NCBI RefSeq assembly: GCF_000230695.2
Contig: NC_020541.1
Location: 496,001-560,000 of the forward strand
Length of the DNA: 64,000 nt
Reading direction: 5' to 3'
From: Rhodanobacter denitrificans
GTDB taxonomy: Bacteria > Pseudomonadota > Gammaproteobacteria > Xanthomonadales > Rhodanobacteraceae
The notes beneath the pieces are model-generated. The model searched no databases and was not told the origin of the DNA. It was given only the letters and a program-made list of their open reading frames with translations. The translations under genes were made by a program, and so were the position numbers. This document shows positions 26,138-35,258 of this stretch, piece by piece (the stretch's first letter is position 1; each line of letters begins with the position of its first letter).

Positions 26138-26661
26138 GCATGCGCGACGACGACGATTTCGATACCGGCCCGGACTTCGACGAGGAGGACGACTCGGTCG
26201 AGGCGAAGGTCTGGCAGTTGCTGCTGCTGATCAATCCCGGCGACGAGGAAACCGCGCTGCAGCAGTTCGCGGACTACCGCGAGGCCGCGGCGGAGGCCGC
26301 AGACGCGGAGCCGGTCGAGCTGATCGGCCGGGTGATCGACTGGCGCTCCGGCTTCATGGTCGACGAGCACGACCTGCGCGCGCTGGTGCAGGCGCTGGAC
26401 GAGCTGAGCGCGCGCTGGAACCTGTCGATCGACTGGAACGGCGACCCGGACGACGACGACTTCTTCGACGACACCGACGCGGGCAGCCTGCTCGGCCTCG
26501 CCTACGACCGTCTGGCCGAATCCGGCTACACGATGTGGTCGTGGGAAACCGCCGACGGTGCCTGCGCCGGCTGGATCACCCTGAGCCGCGACAACGAGCC
26601 GATGCGCGAACTGGCCACGGCGCTGCACATCAACCTGCGCCTGGGCAGCGACTTCGGCTGA
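26134..26661 (+). CDS. DUF6630-like acidic protein
   Basis: A 175-residue, very acidic soluble protein (MRDDDDFDTGPDFDEEDD at the ATG two codons in, 26140). The core VDEHDLRALVQALDELSARW, then DWNGDPDDDDFFDD and the ending NLRLGSDFG, fits my recollection of DUF6630. No enzymatic motif is visible. GTG 26134 or ATG 26140 are both possible starts; the GTG overlaps the preceding stop. Confidence 0.7.
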   Translation: MSMRDDDDFDTGPDFDEEDDSVEAKVWQLLLLINPGDEETALQQFADYREAAAEAADAEPVELIGRVIDWRSGFMVDEHDLRALVQALDELSARWNLSIDWNGDPDDDDFFDDTDAGSLLGLAYDRLAESGYTMWSWETADGACAGWITLSRDNEPMRELATALHINLRLGSDFG

Positions 26662-26691
26662 GCCGCGGAACAGAAAGGGAACGGCACGACC

Positions 26692-27414
26692 ATGCTGCAA
26701 TTGATCGGTTTCGACGGCGACGACACGCTGTGGCACAGCGAAGGCTATTACCGCCAGGCCGGCGACGCGTTCGCCGCGATCATGGCGCGCTACGTGGACC
26801 TCGGCGACCGGCACGTGCACGACAGCATGCTGGCCACCGAGCAGCGCAACCTCAAGCTGTTCGGCTACGGCGCCAAGGGCATGGCGCTGTCGATGGTGGA
26901 AACCGCGATCGCGGTCTCGGGCGGCCGCATCAGCGCCGCCGACATCCACGCGCTGGTCGAGCTGGGCAAGACCGTGCTGCAGCATCCGGTGGAACTGCTG
27001 CCCGGCATCCGCGAGGCGGTCGAGGCGGTGGCGCGAAGCTACGACGTGGTGCTGATCACCAAGGGCGACCTGTTCCACCAGGAAAAGAAGGTGGCCGAGT
27101 CCGGCCTGGCCGACCTGTTCCGCCGCATCGAGATCGTCTCGGAGAAGGACGCCGCCACCTACCGCCGCGTGCTGGGCGAGTTCGACCTGCAGCCGGCGCA
27201 GTTCGCCATGGTCGGCAACTCGCTGCGCTCGGACATCGAGCCGGTGCTGCGCCTGGGCGGCTGGGGCGTGCACCTGCCGTACCACGTGACCTGGGCGCAC
27301 GAGCTGGAGAACGGCCTGGCCGCCGACGAGCCGCGCATGCTCACGGTGGACGCGCCGGCGGCGATCCCGGCGGCGCTGGAACGGCTGCGCGCATTGGCCG
27401 GTGCCGCGGCGTAA
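26692..27414 (+). CDS. HAD superfamily hydrolase
   Basis: The 240-residue protein has HAD motif I (IGFDGDDTLW, nucleophile Asp8 and Asp10), motif II (VVLITKGD), a Lys in the EKK segment, and motif IV (MVGNSLRSDIEPVLRLG). An alpha-helical cap (25-100) makes it a C1-type phosphatase with a small-molecule substrate. It follows the DUF6630 gene by 30 bases on the same strand. Confidence 0.9.
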   Translation: MLQLIGFDGDDTLWHSEGYYRQAGDAFAAIMARYVDLGDRHVHDSMLATEQRNLKLFGYGAKGMALSMVETAIAVSGGRISAADIHALVELGKTVLQHPVELLPGIREAVEAVARSYDVVLITKGDLFHQEKKVAESGLADLFRRIEIVSEKDAATYRRVLGEFDLQPAQFAMVGNSLRSDIEPVLRLGGWGVHLPYHVTWAHELENGLAADEPRMLTVDAPAAIPAALERLRALAGAAA

Positions 27415-27437
27415 GGCAGGCATCGCCCGCCGCTCGC

Positions 27438-27692
27438 CTAGTCGTCGAAGCCGGTGTAGCCCTCGGGGAAGATCGGCGTGCCGTCCGCTTCCAGGCCGGT
27501 CATGTCGGCCAGCGCCCTGGCGGCGGCGGCTTCGGCGAGGCCCTTGTCGCGGAAGCTGCGGTTCTCGCAGATCGCGTAGTACACCGGGTAGCCGTGGCGG
27601 CGCGGGGTGACCGCCAGCCAGGCCGCATAGCGCGAGCCTTCCAGCGTGGCGCCGGAGCGGCAAAGGTAATCGTCGAACTCGCGCTCGGCCAT
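27438..27692 (-). CDS. small hypothetical protein (84 aa)
   Basis: From the ATG at 27692 the protein begins MAEREFDDYLCRSGATLEGS and contains YAICENRSFRDKGLAEAAAA. I do not know the family. Longer in-frame starts (27722, 27770) are less convincing because the added residues look like leader sequence. It is convergent with the HAD gene and divergent from the protease gene. Confidence 0.55.
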   Translation of the reverse strand: MAEREFDDYLCRSGATLEGSRYAAWLAVTPRRHGYPVYYAICENRSFRDKGLAEAAAARALADMTGLEADGTPIFPEGYTGFDD

Positions 27693-27894
27693 GGTCGTCG
27701 GTTCCGCCCGGAAAGCCTGCATTGTATCGAGTGGACAGCGTGTCTCGCGCAGCCGGCGAGGTGGATCCATCGAACCCGTCGGTCCCGATCAGCTAGGATC
27801 CCCTGGCTGCAGCCGAGGTGACCCGTATCCGTCCACCGCATGACAGCGCAGGTCGCCATGCTCCGTGACCCTGGAAAACGACAAGGATGAATCG

Positions 27895-28806
27895 ATGAAG
27901 TGGGGTCTTGCCTTTTGTTTCCTGGCCGTATCGACCGCTGCCGGAGCCGTTGTCATCCGGGCAGACCTTGATGATGCCAGATATCGGGTTCCGGCTTCGG
28001 CATTCCCCGCGCTGGTCGACATGCCCGGCGAGGGACATGGCGTCCTGATCGCGCCGCGGTGGGTCGTGACCGCGGCTCACGCCGCGCCCATGCCGATGCA
28101 GGGCATGGAGAACGAGGTATCTGTCGGCGGCGTGGCGCGCAGGATCAAACGTGTCGTCACGTATCCCGGCTACAGGAAACTGCCCAACCGGCTGGTCACG
28201 GAGGCATTGGCCTCCGGCGACTTGTCCAGGGTGTCTGCCTTTCTCGCATCGTCCAACGACATCGCGCTGATCGAACTTGCATCGCCGGTGACGGAGGTGA
28301 CTCCCGTTCCCCTCTATCGCGGGAAAAAAGAAGTGGGGATGACCGTGCAGCTCGTGGGCAAGGGCGTCACGGGCAATGGCGCCGGAGGCCAGGATCCCCA
28401 CGGCTCGCATCGCAGCGTCTTGCGCCACGCCTTCAACGTGATTGCCGGTGCCGACGCGCGTTACGTCTGGTATCGATTCGATGCGCCGCCGTCCGCCCTG
28501 CCGCTTGAAGGCATCACGGGAAGCGGTGACAGTGGCGGTCCCCTGCTCATCGGGGATGGCCATTCAAGGCAACTCGTCGGCCTGGCCTCCTGGAGCAGAT
28601 ATCCGCCGGACCATCCATTCTGGAGAAAATGGGCACCGGGCCGCCCGTTCGTGGAAGGTCTTTACGGCGAGATCGGGTACGCCGTTCGCATCTCAGGCTA
28701 CGTCCCGTGGATCGAAGGCGTGATGTCAGCGCCTGCGGGTGGCCGTACGCAGCATCAGGCAGCGGAGGCTGGCGACTCGAACCCGCCGACGGACATGCGC
28801 CACTGA
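27895..28806 (+). CDS. secreted trypsin-like serine protease
   Basis: The product of about 303 residues has a signal peptide (MKWGLAFCFLAVSTAAGA) and a chymotrypsin-fold domain with the full triad: His62 in VVTAAHAA, Asp122 in SSNDIALIE and Ser213 in GSGDSGGP. Secretion to the periplasm or outside is expected. No pro-region of note and no partner inhibitor adjoin it. GC is slightly lower than in the neighbours. Confidence 0.9.
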   Translation: MKWGLAFCFLAVSTAAGAVVIRADLDDARYRVPASAFPALVDMPGEGHGVLIAPRWVVTAAHAAPMPMQGMENEVSVGGVARRIKRVVTYPGYRKLPNRLVTEALASGDLSRVSAFLASSNDIALIELASPVTEVTPVPLYRGKKEVGMTVQLVGKGVTGNGAGGQDPHGSHRSVLRHAFNVIAGADARYVWYRFDAPPSALPLEGITGSGDSGGPLLIGDGHSRQLVGLASWSRYPPDHPFWRKWAPGRPFVEGLYGEIGYAVRISGYVPWIEGVMSAPAGGRTQHQAAEAGDSNPPTDMRH

Positions 28807-29066
28807 TCAGGGCACCGGCAAACGGACGTCCAGAAAGCTGACCATCGCGGTTGGCTGGAATGGGCGGCTTCTGCCGGTCGACGCCGGCCGTCGGCTGGTC
28901 CCGTCGGTCGGCGGTCAGGTCAGCGCCGACCGGTCGCGTGATGCAATCGCTCCGGTGCGATCGTTGCGGGCGTGCGGGGTGGCGCGCCCGCCCTCGACCC
29001 CGATGGTCGGTTCCGCTCGGAAAGCGTGCAGTGCACCGTGCGGCCCGCTTGCCTCATCATGGCGCA

Positions 29067-29525
29067 ATGACCCTTGCCGAACCGCCCGTGCCGCGCATCG
29101 TGCTGGACACCAACGTGTGCCTGGACCTCTTCCTGTTCCGCGACGCGCACTCCGCGGCGCTGCACGTGGCGATGCAGCAGGGCACGATCGAGGCGGTGAC
29201 GCGCGCCGACTGTCGCGACGAATGGCGGCGCGTGCTGCACTACCCGCAGCTGCCGGTTACCGGCGCCACCCGGCCGGCGATCGAGGCCGCGTTCGATGCG
29301 CTGGTGCGCTGCCTGCCCGATGACCTGGCCATGGCACCGGCCGCGCCGCCGTTGCCGCACTGTGCCGATCCGGACGACCAGAAGTTCCTGGAGCTGGCGC
29401 AGGCCTCGGGTGCGCGCTGGCTGGTCAGCAAGGACAACGAACTGCTGAAGCTGGCGCCGCGCTGCGCCCGCGACGCGCTGTTCTGGATCGGCCTGCCGCA
29501 GGCATGGTCGTTGCGCAAGGGGTGA
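29067..29525 (+). CDS. PIN domain protein (putative toxin-like RNase)
   Basis: The 152-residue protein has the PIN acidic residues: VLDTNVCLDLFLF, an Asp/Glu in RADCRDEWRRVL, then DPDDQKFLELA and WLVSKDNELL. This matches the COG1569-type PIN subgroup often assigned to toxin-antitoxin systems. No antitoxin gene is seen next to it: the 260-base upstream stretch holds no convincing gene. It may therefore be a solitary PIN RNase. Confidence 0.82.
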   Translation: MTLAEPPVPRIVLDTNVCLDLFLFRDAHSAALHVAMQQGTIEAVTRADCRDEWRRVLHYPQLPVTGATRPAIEAAFDALVRCLPDDLAMAPAAPPLPHCADPDDQKFLELAQASGARWLVSKDNELLKLAPRCARDALFWIGLPQAWSLRKG

Positions 29526-29590
29526 GCGTCGCAGCGCCGCCGCTACGGCGTCGTGGTGTACTTGGGCTCCCCCGTCTGCCGGGACGCACC

Positions 29591-29779
29591 ATGCTCACGC
29601 CACACGCCATCGACTGCCCGTACTGCGGCGAGCCGATCGAAGTACTGATCGACGCCTCGATTCCCCGCCAGCGCTACATCGAGGACTGCCAGGTGTGCTG
29701 CCGGCCGATCACGCTCGACGTGGAGACCGACGTGGACGGCGAGCCGCAGGTGCGCGCCTCCGGCGAGAACGACGCCTGA
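29591..29779 (+). CDS. CPXCG motif-containing cysteine-rich protein
   Basis: A 62-residue zinc-ribbon protein with CPYCGEPIEVLID and CQVCCRPITLDV, the two CxxC knuckles of the CPXCG family. Small zinc-binding proteins of this type are common in gammaproteobacteria and have no known function. It follows the PIN gene by about 65 bases and ends four bases before the convergent pncA. Confidence 0.9.
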   Translation: MLTPHAIDCPYCGEPIEVLIDASIPRQRYIEDCQVCCRPITLDVETDVDGEPQVRASGENDA

Positions 29780-29782
29780 AGT

Positions 29783-30436
29783 TCAGGCAAGTGCCCACTC
29801 CGCCGACGCGGCGATGCCGATGCCCTGCGCCAGCAGCGTGGCGCGGGTGGCCGCGTCGCCGGCCGGCGTGACCGGGCGGCTCAAGTCCCACAGCACGCTG
29901 GCGCGCAGGCCCAGTGCCTGCGCGTCCTGCGCGGTCCACAGCACGCATACGTCGCGCGCCAGCCCGCACACGAACACCTCCTGCACGCCGCGCTCGCGCA
30001 GCCAGCCGGCCAGCCCGGTGCTGGGCCGCGTGCCGTGCGGGCCGTGGTTCTCGCGGAAGCCGCTGTAGGAATCCACGGTGCTGTCGCTGCCCTTGCGGAT
30101 CACCGCATCCAGCGCCGACCAGTCGACGTCCGGATGCAGCGCGGCGCCGGGCGTGCCTTGCACGCAATGCTCCGGCCACAGCGTCTGCGGCTGGCCGTAC
30201 AGCGCAATCTGCTCGAACGGCGCGCGGCCGGGATGCGAACCGGCGAACGAGACGTGCCCGCGCGGGTGCCAGTCCTGGGTGGCCACCACGTGGCGGAAGC
30301 GGTGTGCGCGCAGCAGCGCGTCGAGGCCCGGCACGATCGCGTCGCCCTCGTGGCAGGCCAGCGCGCCGCCGGGCATGAAGTCCGGCTGCACGTCGACCAC
30401 GATCAGTGCGGCATGGGGCGAGAAAGCTTGGCTCAT
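29783..30436 (-). CDS. pncA: nicotinamidase PncA
   Basis: The 217-residue protein has the cysteine-hydrolase triad of nicotinamidase: Asp15 in VVDVQPDF, Lys115 in IRKGSD and Cys164 in GLARDVCVLW. The metal-site motif DWHPRGHVSFA is also present. It converts nicotinamide to nicotinate in NAD salvage and activates pyrazinamide. It is divergent from a small membrane-protein gene. Confidence 0.93.
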   Translation of the reverse strand: MSQAFSPHAALIVVDVQPDFMPGGALACHEGDAIVPGLDALLRAHRFRHVVATQDWHPRGHVSFAGSHPGRAPFEQIALYGQPQTLWPEHCVQGTPGAALHPDVDWSALDAVIRKGSDSTVDSYSGFRENHGPHGTRPSTGLAGWLRERGVQEVFVCGLARDVCVLWTAQDAQALGLRASVLWDLSRPVTPAGDAATRATLLAQGIGIAASAEWALA

Positions 30437-30540
30437 GGCGTGGGGCGCAGGAAGGAGCGGTCAAGTCTAGCGCGCGGATGCGAGCCGTCGGCATGGCCCA
30501 TAATGCGCGCTGCAGCGGCAACGCGGTTCAGGGGCAGGCG

Positions 30541-30927
30541 ATGCAGTACGACCAGTCGTGGATGGGTTACGGGATCGTCGGCGGACTCCAGGCCGGCCTG
30601 ATCTCGGCCGCGGCGGGGCTGGCGCTGTTTTTCGTGTTCCACGGACTGGGCCGGCGCCACGGCTGGGGCTGGGGCCCGCCGATCGGCTGGAGCTTCCTGC
30701 TGGCGAGCGCGCTGACCGCCAGCGGCGACCTGTGGAACCTGTTCTATTTCAACTACGGCCGGCTGCAGTCGCTGCAGCTGCTGAAGGTGAAGCTGGCCGA
30801 AGTGCACGACCCGGACAGCATCGGCCTGCGCGCGCTGTGCGAGCTGCTTGGCGTGGTGCTGGGCATCTACGTCGGCTGGGCGCTGGCCAGCGGCGACTGG
30901 CGCCGGCGCTTCGGCGGGCGCAGGTGA
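30541..30927 (+). CDS. small membrane protein (128 aa), unknown
   Basis: Three hydrophobic stretches are visible (LQAGLISAAAGLALFFVF; WSFLLASALTASGDLWNLF; ELLGVVLGIYVGWALASG), with basic ends on the cytoplasmic side. No family recognised. A CATAAT box at 30499-30504 may be its -10. It ends convergent with the esterase gene. Confidence 0.65.
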   Translation: MQYDQSWMGYGIVGGLQAGLISAAAGLALFFVFHGLGRRHGWGWGPPIGWSFLLASALTASGDLWNLFYFNYGRLQSLQLLKVKLAEVHDPDSIGLRALCELLGVVLGIYVGWALASGDWRRRFGGRR

Positions 30928-30931
30928 TTCC

Positions 30932-31714
30932 TCAGCGCGCCGGCAGCTGGTGCGCGAACATCCACGGCCACAGTGCCTGCGTGGCATACGCGGCCTGCCA
31001 GGAAGCGTGCCTGACGCCGGCGAATTCGGTATAGCGCACCTCGGCGCCACGCGCCTGCAGCGCGGCGTGCATGCGGCGCGATTCCTCCGGCGGCACCACG
31101 TCGTCGAGCGCGCCGTGGAAGATCCACACCGGCAGCGTGCCGAGGTGGGCGGCGAGCCACGCATACGGGTCGCCGGCCGTGGCGGGGATGCCCTGCACGC
31201 GCAGGTCGGCGTGGTCGTTCGGATGGCGGATGCCGCCGCAGACGATCGCGGCGGCGGCAAACATGCCGGGGTGGTCCAGCGCGATCTGCCAGGCGCCGTA
31301 GCCGCCCATCGACAATCCGGTGAGGTAGAGCCGCTGGCGGTCGCCGTGCCATTCGCCGATGCTGTCGTCCAGCGCCTTGAGCGCCATCTGCTCGATCGCG
31401 CCGTTCCAGCGGCTGCCGCTCGGTGCCTGCGGGATCACCACCACCGCCGGGAAACCCGTGCCGTGTTCAGCCAGCCACGGCGGCAGGCCCTGGCCGAGCT
31501 GGGCCCGGTTGTTCCTGCCGCGCTCGCCGCTGCCGTGCAGGAACAGCACCACCGGCCATGCGCGTTTGGCCGTCCAGCCGTCCGGCAGGAAGACCCGGTA
31601 GCGGTAGGTGGCGCCGTGCAGTTCCAGCGCGCGCTCGACGAAGCGCGTCGGTTCGCCGGCGTGTGCGGCCAGGCTCACGGCCATCAGGCAAAGCAGCAGG
31701 GCGAACGGGCGCAT
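30932..31714 (-). CDS. secreted alpha/beta-hydrolase esterase (PHB-depolymerase-like)
   Basis: The 260-residue protein has a signal peptide (to VSLAAHA) and an esterase core: LFLHGSGERGRNN, the nucleophile elbow GLSMGGYG (Ser135), an acidic residue in HGALDDVVPP and the catalytic His in GVRHASW. This combination is typical of predicted peptidase/esterase proteins related to PHB depolymerase. It is the last gene of a minus-strand operon with cls, 11 bases after it. Confidence 0.88.
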   Translation of the reverse strand: MRPFALLLCLMAVSLAAHAGEPTRFVERALELHGATYRYRVFLPDGWTAKRAWPVVLFLHGSGERGRNNRAQLGQGLPPWLAEHGTGFPAVVVIPQAPSGSRWNGAIEQMALKALDDSIGEWHGDRQRLYLTGLSMGGYGAWQIALDHPGMFAAAAIVCGGIRHPNDHADLRVQGIPATAGDPYAWLAAHLGTLPVWIFHGALDDVVPPEESRRMHAALQARGAEVRYTEFAGVRHASWQAAYATQALWPWMFAHQLPAR

Positions 31715-31725
31715 GGCGGGTGCTC

Positions 31726-33120
31726 CTACAGCAACGGGTCGAACAAGCGTGCCACATGCATCGCCACCCGGTGCAGGTAGGGCGCCTCGCGGTATTCGCG
31801 TTCGTCGATGGCCCTGGCGCGGGCGAAGTCCGCGTTGAGCATCGCCGCCACCTCGGCGGCGAAGGCGTGATCGACGGCGAGGGCGGCGACCTCGAAGTTG
31901 AGCCGGAACGAGCGGCTGTCCAGGTTCAGGCTGCCGATCGCGGCGGTGTCGCGGTCGATCAGCAGCGCCTTCTGGTGCAAAAAACCGGGCTGGTAGCGGA
32001 ACACGCGGATGCCGGCGCGTACGGCAGCGTAGGCGTGCAGGGTGGAGGCGAGGAACACGGTGCGGTGGTCCGGCCGCGCGGGGATCAGCACGCGCACGTC
32101 CACCCCGCGCAGCACCGCCAGCTGCAGCGCCGCGCGCACCGCGTGGTCGGGCACGAAGTACGGCGTGCTGAGCCACACGCGCTGGCGCGCCGCGTTGATC
32201 GCGGCGGCGAAGAACAGCGAGCCGGTTTCCTGCGGATCGGCCGGGCCGCTGGCCACCACCAGCGCACTGGCCTCGCCGTCGGTGGGCGGCGACGCCAGCA
32301 GTGGCGGCGGTGCGCCGGTGATCCATTGCCAGTCCGCGGCGAACAGCTGCTGCAGGTCGGCCACCGCCGGCCCGGCGAGTTCCAGCTGGGTGTCGCGCCA
32401 CGGCGCCAGCGGCGGTTTCAGGCCGAGGTATTCGTCACCCACGTTGAGCCCGCCGACGAAGCCGCGCGCGCCGTCCACCACCAGAATCTTGCGGTGGTTG
32501 CGGAAATTCAGCTGGAAGCGGTTGCGCCAGCGGTGGGTGGCGAAGCGGTGGATCGCCACGCCGCCGGCGCGCAGCTCGTCGACGTAGCGTTGCGGCAGCG
32601 CATGGCTGCCGATGCCATCGAACAGCACGTACACGCGCACGCCGGCCGCGGCGCGCTCCAGCAGCACCCGCTGCAGGCGCCGGCCCAGCGTGTCGTCGTG
32701 GATGATGAAGAACTGCACCAGCAGACAATGCTTGGCCGCAGCCATCGCGCCGAGCATGGCGTCGAAGGCGGCTTCACCGTCGATCAGCAGGCGCAACCGG
32801 TGGCCGCCGCGGAACGGCCGTCGCTGCAGCGCGCTGATGGCGGCGTAGCGCTCGCAGCCCGGGTCGAGCGGCGGCGCGGCACCGGCGGCCCCGGCCTGCG
32901 TGGATGCCGCTGGTGCATGGTGCCCGGCGCGATAGCCGAGGAAGCGGCTGGAACCCAGGTACAGGTAGGGCAGCAAGGTCACGTACGGCAGCAACAGCAG
33001 GCCGAGCGTCCAGCCGATCGCGCCCTGCGGGGTGCGCGCGTGCATCACCGCGTGCATCGCTGCCAGCAGGCCGAGCAGGTGCGCCACGGCGATGCAGGCG
33101 GTGAGCACGCTGGCAGTCAT
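31726..33120 (-). CDS. cls: cardiolipin synthase
   Basis: The 464-residue protein has two N-terminal membrane helices (ACIAVAHLLGLLAAMHAVM; LLLLPYVTLLPYLYL) and two phospholipase-D HKD motifs: NFRNHRKILVVDG and FLHQKALLIDRD followed by IGSLNLDSRS. It condenses phosphatidylglycerol to cardiolipin at the inner membrane. It lies in a tight operon, 18 bases after the FAD protein gene and 11 before the esterase. Confidence 0.93.
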   Translation of the reverse strand: MTASVLTACIAVAHLLGLLAAMHAVMHARTPQGAIGWTLGLLLLPYVTLLPYLYLGSSRFLGYRAGHHAPAASTQAGAAGAAPPLDPGCERYAAISALQRRPFRGGHRLRLLIDGEAAFDAMLGAMAAAKHCLLVQFFIIHDDTLGRRLQRVLLERAAAGVRVYVLFDGIGSHALPQRYVDELRAGGVAIHRFATHRWRNRFQLNFRNHRKILVVDGARGFVGGLNVGDEYLGLKPPLAPWRDTQLELAGPAVADLQQLFAADWQWITGAPPPLLASPPTDGEASALVVASGPADPQETGSLFFAAAINAARQRVWLSTPYFVPDHAVRAALQLAVLRGVDVRVLIPARPDHRTVFLASTLHAYAAVRAGIRVFRYQPGFLHQKALLIDRDTAAIGSLNLDSRSFRLNFEVAALAVDHAFAAEVAAMLNADFARARAIDEREYREAPYLHRVAMHVARLFDPLL

Positions 33121-33138
33121 CGCGGGCGCCGCGGCCGC

Positions 33139-34506
33139 TCAGTCGCCCAGCAACTGGTCGGCCAGGTGGCGCGCCTGCTGGCGGATCTCCGGCATCGCGG
33201 TGGATTCCCACAGCGTGCCGCGCAGCAGGCTGCCGATGGCGAACAGGTTCGGCCAGTACTGCTCGCCGTGGCGCAGGTGGCCGTCGCCGTCGGCCTGCAC
33301 GCCGAGGCCGAGCGGGTCGGCGGCGATGTGCGCGTTGGTGAGCAGCTGGCTGACCAGCCGGTGGTTGCAGCGGCGCAGGTCGGTCTCCAGGCCTACGGTC
33401 TGGATCACCAGGTCGGCGTCCAGTACATGGGTTGCGCCGGCGTGGCCCACGGTCAGTTGCAGCACGTCGCCGGCGACGTCCACCGCGTGCACGCGTCCGC
33501 ACTGGCGCTGCAGCCGGCCGTCACGTTCCAGCGCGGCGATCGTCTCGCGCACCTGCGGCGGCATGCGGTGCCGCACGCGCTCCCACGCCCAGCGCGCATG
33601 GCGCATGAAGCGCGCGCGCTGTTCCGGCGACAGCTCGGCCCACAGCGCGGGCAGGTGCGGGCGCAGGCTGTCGACCACGGCGCGCCATTCGGTGCCTTGC
33701 TGGGCGATCGCCTCGCGCAGCAGGCGCATCCAGCGGCGGATCTCCGGCGCGTCGCGCATCGCCTCGACCAGCGCGGCGCCGTCGTCGGCGGGCGCGGCGG
33801 CGGCGTGCAGATGCGCTTCGGGGAAGCGGCCGTGGCGGGAGATCGCGACGAATTCGGCCTGCGGCCATCGCGCGGACAGTTCCAGCAGCACGTCGACCGC
33901 GGTCAGCCCCAGCCCGATCAGCACCACCTTGCGCGGCGGCGGCTGCCGCTCGGCGAGCTGGGCCAGCAGGCGCCAGGGGTCGACCACGTAGCGGCCGCTG
34001 GCGAGGGCGGCGGCGCTGACGCCGGCCAGCGGCTGCGGCGGCAGCGCGCCCAGCGCCAGCACGGCAGCGTCGGCCGGGTGGCTTTCCTCGCCATGGATCA
34101 CGGTGATGCCGCCCGACTCGGGCACCAGTGCGTCGACCGCGAATGGCAGGATGTTGACGTGGTGCCCGCGCGCCTTGCCCTGCTGCAGCGCGCGCGCCAC
34201 TTCCGCCTCGAGGTAGTCGCCGTAGCGGCGGCGCGGCAGGAAGTCGGTGCCGGCGATGGCGGGATCGTCGCGTTGCAGGAAATCCAGGAAGCCGCGCGGC
34301 TTGCCGGCGAACATGCTCATCGAGGCCGCCCGCACGTTCAGCAGGTGGCGTTCCGAAGCGGTGCCGTAGGCCACTCCGCGCGCCGGTGGGCCGCCGCCGG
34401 TGAACCAGTCCAGCTGCAGCGGCTGCGGCGATTCGCGCTCCAGCAGCTCGCTGAGCAGCGTGGCAGCCGCGGCACCGCCGCCGATGATGGCGACCCGTCG
34501 AAACAT
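33139..34506 (-). CDS. FAD/NAD(P)-binding protein (PF13454 type)
   Basis: The protein of about 455 residues starts with a Rossmann FAD motif (VAIIGGGAAAATLLSELL), then GVAYGTASERHLLNV and MSMFAGKPRGFLDFL, hallmarks of this family, and a second nucleotide site VVLIGLGLTAVDVLLEL. It may be a flavin-dependent monooxygenase- or hydroxylase-like enzyme. Its partner upstream is a cysteine-dioxygenase-like protein, a pairing that suggests sulfur or thiol metabolism. Confidence 0.85.
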   Translation of the reverse strand: MFRRVAIIGGGAAAATLLSELLERESPQPLQLDWFTGGGPPARGVAYGTASERHLLNVRAASMSMFAGKPRGFLDFLQRDDPAIAGTDFLPRRRYGDYLEAEVARALQQGKARGHHVNILPFAVDALVPESGGITVIHGEESHPADAAVLALGALPPQPLAGVSAAALASGRYVVDPWRLLAQLAERQPPPRKVVLIGLGLTAVDVLLELSARWPQAEFVAISRHGRFPEAHLHAAAAPADDGAALVEAMRDAPEIRRWMRLLREAIAQQGTEWRAVVDSLRPHLPALWAELSPEQRARFMRHARWAWERVRHRMPPQVRETIAALERDGRLQRQCGRVHAVDVAGDVLQLTVGHAGATHVLDADLVIQTVGLETDLRRCNHRLVSQLLTNAHIAADPLGLGVQADGDGHLRHGEQYWPNLFAIGSLLRGTLWESTAMPEIRQQARHLADQLLGD

Positions 34507-34537
34507 GGAACTCCCCGTGCGTGTGGTGGCGGGCGGA

Positions 34538-35116
34538 TCAGCCGGGCAGGCGGCCGGCGATGGCGCTGTGCCGTGGCTGCGCGCTCCAGCGCCCGGCGGG
34601 GTCGAGCTGCCCGCCGGCAAAGTGCTGCGCCGGCTCGCCGCTGCAGACGTGCAGCGAGAGCGCCGTGTCGTGCCGCGACAGGTTGCGGCAGCGCCGCGCC
34701 AGTCCGTGTTCGCCCTCGAACCAGATGCCGTCGCCCGGGCCGAGCCAGTTGCGGCCGTGCAGGCTCAGCTCGCCGGACGCGTCGTCGCAGCGGTAGGACT
34801 GCACTTCCAGCGCGCCCACCAGCGCCATGTCCAGGCCCCACAGGCCGGCGGGGTCATGCACCGGCGCGGCGTGGTTCGGCGGCCAGGCCAGTACCAGCAC
34901 GCTGACCGGCGGCTTGCCGCGCTCGGCCAGCAGCCAGCGTTCGAAACCGTGCCGGCGCTGGCTCAGCCGGCCCAGCCGGTGGGCCAGCGCCGCGGCATCC
35001 TGATGCACCACGCGGCCCAGTTCGCGCGCCATCGTGGCGAGGTCGGGGCGTTCGACGCCGGCGTGCTCGAGCGCGATCGCGCGCAGGGTTTTCAGGAGAG
35101 GCTGGTGCTTGCCCAT
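34538..35116 (-). CDS. cysteine dioxygenase-like cupin with altered metal site
   Basis: The 192-residue protein has the CDO fold: VLVLAWPPNHAAPVHDPAGLWG (in two pieces) followed by ALVGALEVQSYR, and a C-terminal LSLHVCSG. In CDO the metal is held by HxH plus a distal His. Here His87 and His156 remain, but the middle ligand is Pro89 (HDP instead of HDH). Activity as a true cysteine dioxygenase is therefore uncertain; it may use another ligand (His82 is near) or have a different thiol substrate. First gene of the four-gene minus-strand operon. Confidence 0.78.
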   Translation of the reverse strand: MGKHQPLLKTLRAIALEHAGVERPDLATMARELGRVVHQDAAALAHRLGRLSQRRHGFERWLLAERGKPPVSVLVLAWPPNHAAPVHDPAGLWGLDMALVGALEVQSYRCDDASGELSLHGRNWLGPGDGIWFEGEHGLARRCRNLSRHDTALSLHVCSGEPAQHFAGGQLDPAGRWSAQPRHSAIAGRLPG

Positions 35117-35258
35117 GCGTGGAGCCCGGCAGGGTGAATGGGCGCCAGTGGAGCATGCATATCGTTAAAGCCACGTAAGCCGGCGGCATCGCCGCAGGCA
35201 CTCGCGCCACGGTCATCCGCCCGTCGCGGCCGCCGGGCGGATGACCGCGGCGAAAGCG

